Assembly: GCA_018702715.1 (NCBI GenBank)
Contig: JABIYQ010000476.1
Coordinates: 1 to 8,668 of the forward strand
Origin: Desulfobacula sp.
GTDB taxonomy: Bacteria > Desulfobacterota > Desulfobacteria > Desulfobacterales > Desulfobacteraceae
Length of the DNA stretch: 8,668 nucleotides
Direction of reading: 5' to 3'
A program made the translations under genes and the position numbers. Positions 7,530 through 8,668 of the stretch are shown in pieces; within the stretch, counting starts at the first letter, position 1; every line of letters starts with the position of its first letter. Below the pieces are notes generated by a model. That model made no database searches. It was not told the origin of the DNA and worked only from the letters and a program-made list of their open reading frames with translations.

Positions 7530-7558
7530 TACAAAATATTTAACTTATGTAATATACT
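7530..7558 (+). promoter_or_regulatory. Candidate promoter of the moaD-like/thiF-like pair
   Basis: TATACT (7553-7558) matches the -10 consensus at five of six positions. TACAAA (7530-7535) is a poor -35 element with a 17-base spacer. Transcription would start about 40 bases before the carrier gene. The region is very AT-rich, so chance matches are likely. This 101-base gap between divergent genes contains no other structure I can support. Confidence 0.25.
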
Positions 7559-7603
7559 GAGTCATCTTAATAACAGCACAATCAAAAAGTGTAAATGTAA
7601 AAA

Positions 7604-7834
7604 ATGATAAAAATAGACTTACAGCTGTTTGTAACATTATCCAAATATCAACCGGAAAACAACGAATTCCTGGAAATCCAGGAAGGTACTTCTGTGGGAA
7701 AACTTATTTTGGATCTTGGCATTCCCAAAGATCTTGTGAAATTGATTTTTGTTAATGGAAAAAGGCAAAAGACTGCCTACCGGTTGAAAAATAATGACCG
7801 TTTAGGGCTTTTTCCACCTGTAGGGGGCGGATAG
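7604..7834 (+). CDS. MoaD/ThiS-like sulfur-carrier protein
   Basis: 76-residue protein with the ubiquitin-like (beta-grasp) fold of the MoaD and ThiS group. The sequence pattern fits well: an N-terminal strand (IDLQLFVTL), EGTSVGKLILDLGIP around the helix, the NGKRQ loop (51-55), then NNDRLGLFPPVGGG at the end. The C-terminal glycines are the ones adenylated by an E1-like enzyme and converted to thiocarboxylate for sulfur transfer. FPPVGGG is more MoaD-like than ThiS-like. The E1-like gene starts three bases after the stop, which strongly implies that the two proteins are partners. Whether the product feeds molybdopterin or tungstopterin, thiamine or another pathway cannot be told from this window, because no other cofactor gene is present. 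The ribosome binding site before the ATG at 7604 is weak, but no alternative start is nearby. Confidence 0.88.
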   Translation: MIKIDLQLFVTLSKYQPENNEFLEIQEGTSVGKLILDLGIPKDLVKLIFVNGKRQKTAYRLKNNDRLGLFPPVGGG

Positions 7835-7837
7835 ACA

Positions 7838-8545
7838 ATGAAAACTTCTTTGTTTAAAGACCGTTATGATCGTAATTTTAATACACTTTCCCGTGAGGAG
7901 CAAAAAAAAATAGGCACCTCAAAAGTGGTTATTATTGGTCTGGGCGGACTTGGCGGTAGCGTGTGCGAGATGCTGGCCAGGGTTGGGATAGGCCATTTGA
8001 CTTTGATTGATGGAGATGTATTTGAACCAAGCAATTTAAACCGGCAATTGTTAAGCCAGGAAAACCTTATGGGATTTCCAAAAGCACAGGCAGCAAAGGA
8101 CAGGGTAAAGGCCATCAATTCTGAGGTTAGGGTAACTCACCTGGTGCAATACCTGGATGAATCCAATTTATATGATCGGATAAAAGATGGAGATGTGATT
8201 ATGGACTGTCTGGACTCCATTGATACAAGGTTTAAATTGCAAAATGCAGCCCAAAATGCATCCATTCCTATTGTATCTGGAGCCATTGCCGGGGTGGCTG
8301 GGCAGTTGACAACCATTTATCCCAAGGATAAAGGCTATGAGTTGATTTATGGGAAAAAAAGTGGGAATAAATCAAAAGGCATTGAAACAAGAACTGGGAA
8401 TATAGCCTATTGCGCTTTTTTTGTGGCAGCCCTTCAATCCTCTGAATGTCTTAAAGTTTTGCTTGACCGCGGGGATATTCTTCGCAATAAACTTTTGATT
8501 GCAGAATTGTGGACCAATACCTTTGAAATCATGGACCTTGTCTGA
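7838..8545 (+). CDS. ThiF/MoeB/HesA-like adenylyltransferase
   Basis: 235-residue cytoplasmic E1-like enzyme that would adenylate the C-terminal glycine of the preceding carrier with ATP. The N-terminal RYDRN (9-13) corresponds to the arginine motif of MoeB and ThiF. The nucleotide loop is GLGGLGG (34-40), and LIDGDVFEPSNLNRQ (56-70) is the family signature with Asp58, Asp60 and Arg69. Lys82, in the conserved PKAQAAKDRV stretch, is also present. DCLDSIDTR (123-131) holds the Mg-binding Asp126. The protein is slightly shorter than MoeB (about 249 residues). The usual two CxxC zinc pairs are absent: its four cysteines are isolated (43, 124, 192, 204), so it is closer to zinc-free HesA/ThiF variants. 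It is translationally coupled to the carrier gene with a 3-base gap. A run of nine A lies at codons 22-25. Confidence 0.93.
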   Translation: MKTSLFKDRYDRNFNTLSREEQKKIGTSKVVIIGLGGLGGSVCEMLARVGIGHLTLIDGDVFEPSNLNRQLLSQENLMGFPKAQAAKDRVKAINSEVRVTHLVQYLDESNLYDRIKDGDVIMDCLDSIDTRFKLQNAAQNASIPIVSGAIAGVAGQLTTIYPKDKGYELIYGKKSGNKSKGIETRTGNIAYCAFFVAALQSSECLKVLLDRGDILRNKLLIAELWTNTFEIMDLV

Positions 8546-8553
8546 TCCGGGTT

Positions 8554-8590
8554 TTGACAAAATTTGACAAAAAATTGCCAAAATTTGAAA
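8554..8590 (+). repeat. Four phased TTGNNA repeats before the next gene
   Basis: TTGACA (8554-8559), TTGACA (8564-8569), TTGCCA (8575-8580) and TTGAAA (8585-8590) start 10, 11 and 10 bases apart, with A/T tracts between them. Such helical phasing puts all copies on one DNA face and could bend the DNA or bind a regulator in tandem. The third copy could serve as a -35 element with TATAAA (8600-8605) or AATATA (8598-8603) as a -10 box, at 19- or 17-base spacing. No terminator for the E1-like gene is seen in the gap 8546-8636; CCGGGTT occurs as a direct repeat at 8547 and 8606. Confidence 0.5.
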
Positions 8591-8636
8591 AAAACCAAAT
8601 ATAAACCGGGTTAGCTATAAAGGAGAAACAACTTTC

Positions 8637-8668
8637 ATGTATGCCAAAGCAGCACAGGTCATTAAATC
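8637..8668 (+). CDS. Start of an unidentified gene (partial)
   Basis: AGGAG at 8621-8625 stands 11 bases before ATG 8637. The frame is open to the window end and reads MYAKAAQVIK. Ten codons are too few to name the product. The strong ribosome binding site and the preceding promoter-like repeats support a real start. Carrier/E1-like pairs of this kind often sit beside molybdo- or tungsto-enzyme genes, but nothing here confirms that. Confidence 0.55.
   Translation, partial: MYAKAAQVIK

Noticed and set aside
1..8668. tRNA, rRNA, riboswitch or CRISPR elements
   Set aside because: No cloverleaf, conserved rRNA segment, known aptamer pattern or regular repeat-spacer array was seen in the intergenic regions, which are all short.

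Overview
The window is AT-rich, with many A and T homopolymer runs. It carries eight intact protein-coding genes, two partial genes at the edges and one short gene remnant. The gene mix suggests an anaerobic, Gram-negative bacterium, possibly one of the sulfate-reducing Desulfobacterota: a MoxR/DUF58/transglutaminase operon, an orphan MoaD-like/E1-like pair of the kind often found near molybdo- or tungsto-enzyme genes, and a catabolic diaminopropionate ammonia-lyase. This assignment is inference, because no marker gene is present.

Left part (1-2391). The first 82 bases may hold the end of an unidentified forward gene. At 207-272 a 21-codon reading frame looks like the N-terminus of an aldo/keto reductase that stops right after the conserved GLGC, so it is probably a gene remnant. 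Two reverse-strand genes follow, transcribed from 2391 towards 289. The first encodes a 288-residue protein with features reminiscent of a degenerate kinase fold. The second is a well-conserved diaminopropionate ammonia-lyase (dpaL), with all expected catalytic residues in place. A short palindrome containing TATAAT lies in the 51-base gap between them.

Centre (2392-6921). A 180-231 base intergenic region (depending on the moxR start chosen) with a 19-base imperfect inverted repeat separates the reverse genes from a tightly packed forward operon: a MoxR-type AAA+ ATPase, a DUF58 protein and a TgpA-like membrane transglutaminase. The second gene starts 7 bases after the first, and the third overlaps the second by 4 bases. 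This is a known and widespread arrangement, in which the MoxR ATPase is thought to remodel or activate partner proteins and the transglutaminase domain acts on the outer face of the membrane.

Right part (6922-8668). A reverse-strand 180-residue protein of unknown function is divergent from a MoaD/ThiS-like sulfur-carrier gene, which is followed after 3 bases by a ThiF/MoeB/HesA-like adenylyltransferase gene. The carrier ends in a Gly-Gly-Gly tail suited to C-terminal adenylation, so the pair probably works as an E1/ubiquitin-like sulfur-transfer couple. The E1-like protein lacks the usual CxxC zinc motifs. After it come four TTGNNA repeats spaced 10, 11 and 10 bases apart, then a good ribosome binding site and the first ten codons of another forward gene.

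I did not find a convincing undescribed system. The best leads are the unusual phased repeat at 8554-8590, the aldo/keto reductase remnant, the kinase-like partner of dpaL and the unknown 180-residue protein. No RNA gene, CRISPR array or intact mobile element was seen.
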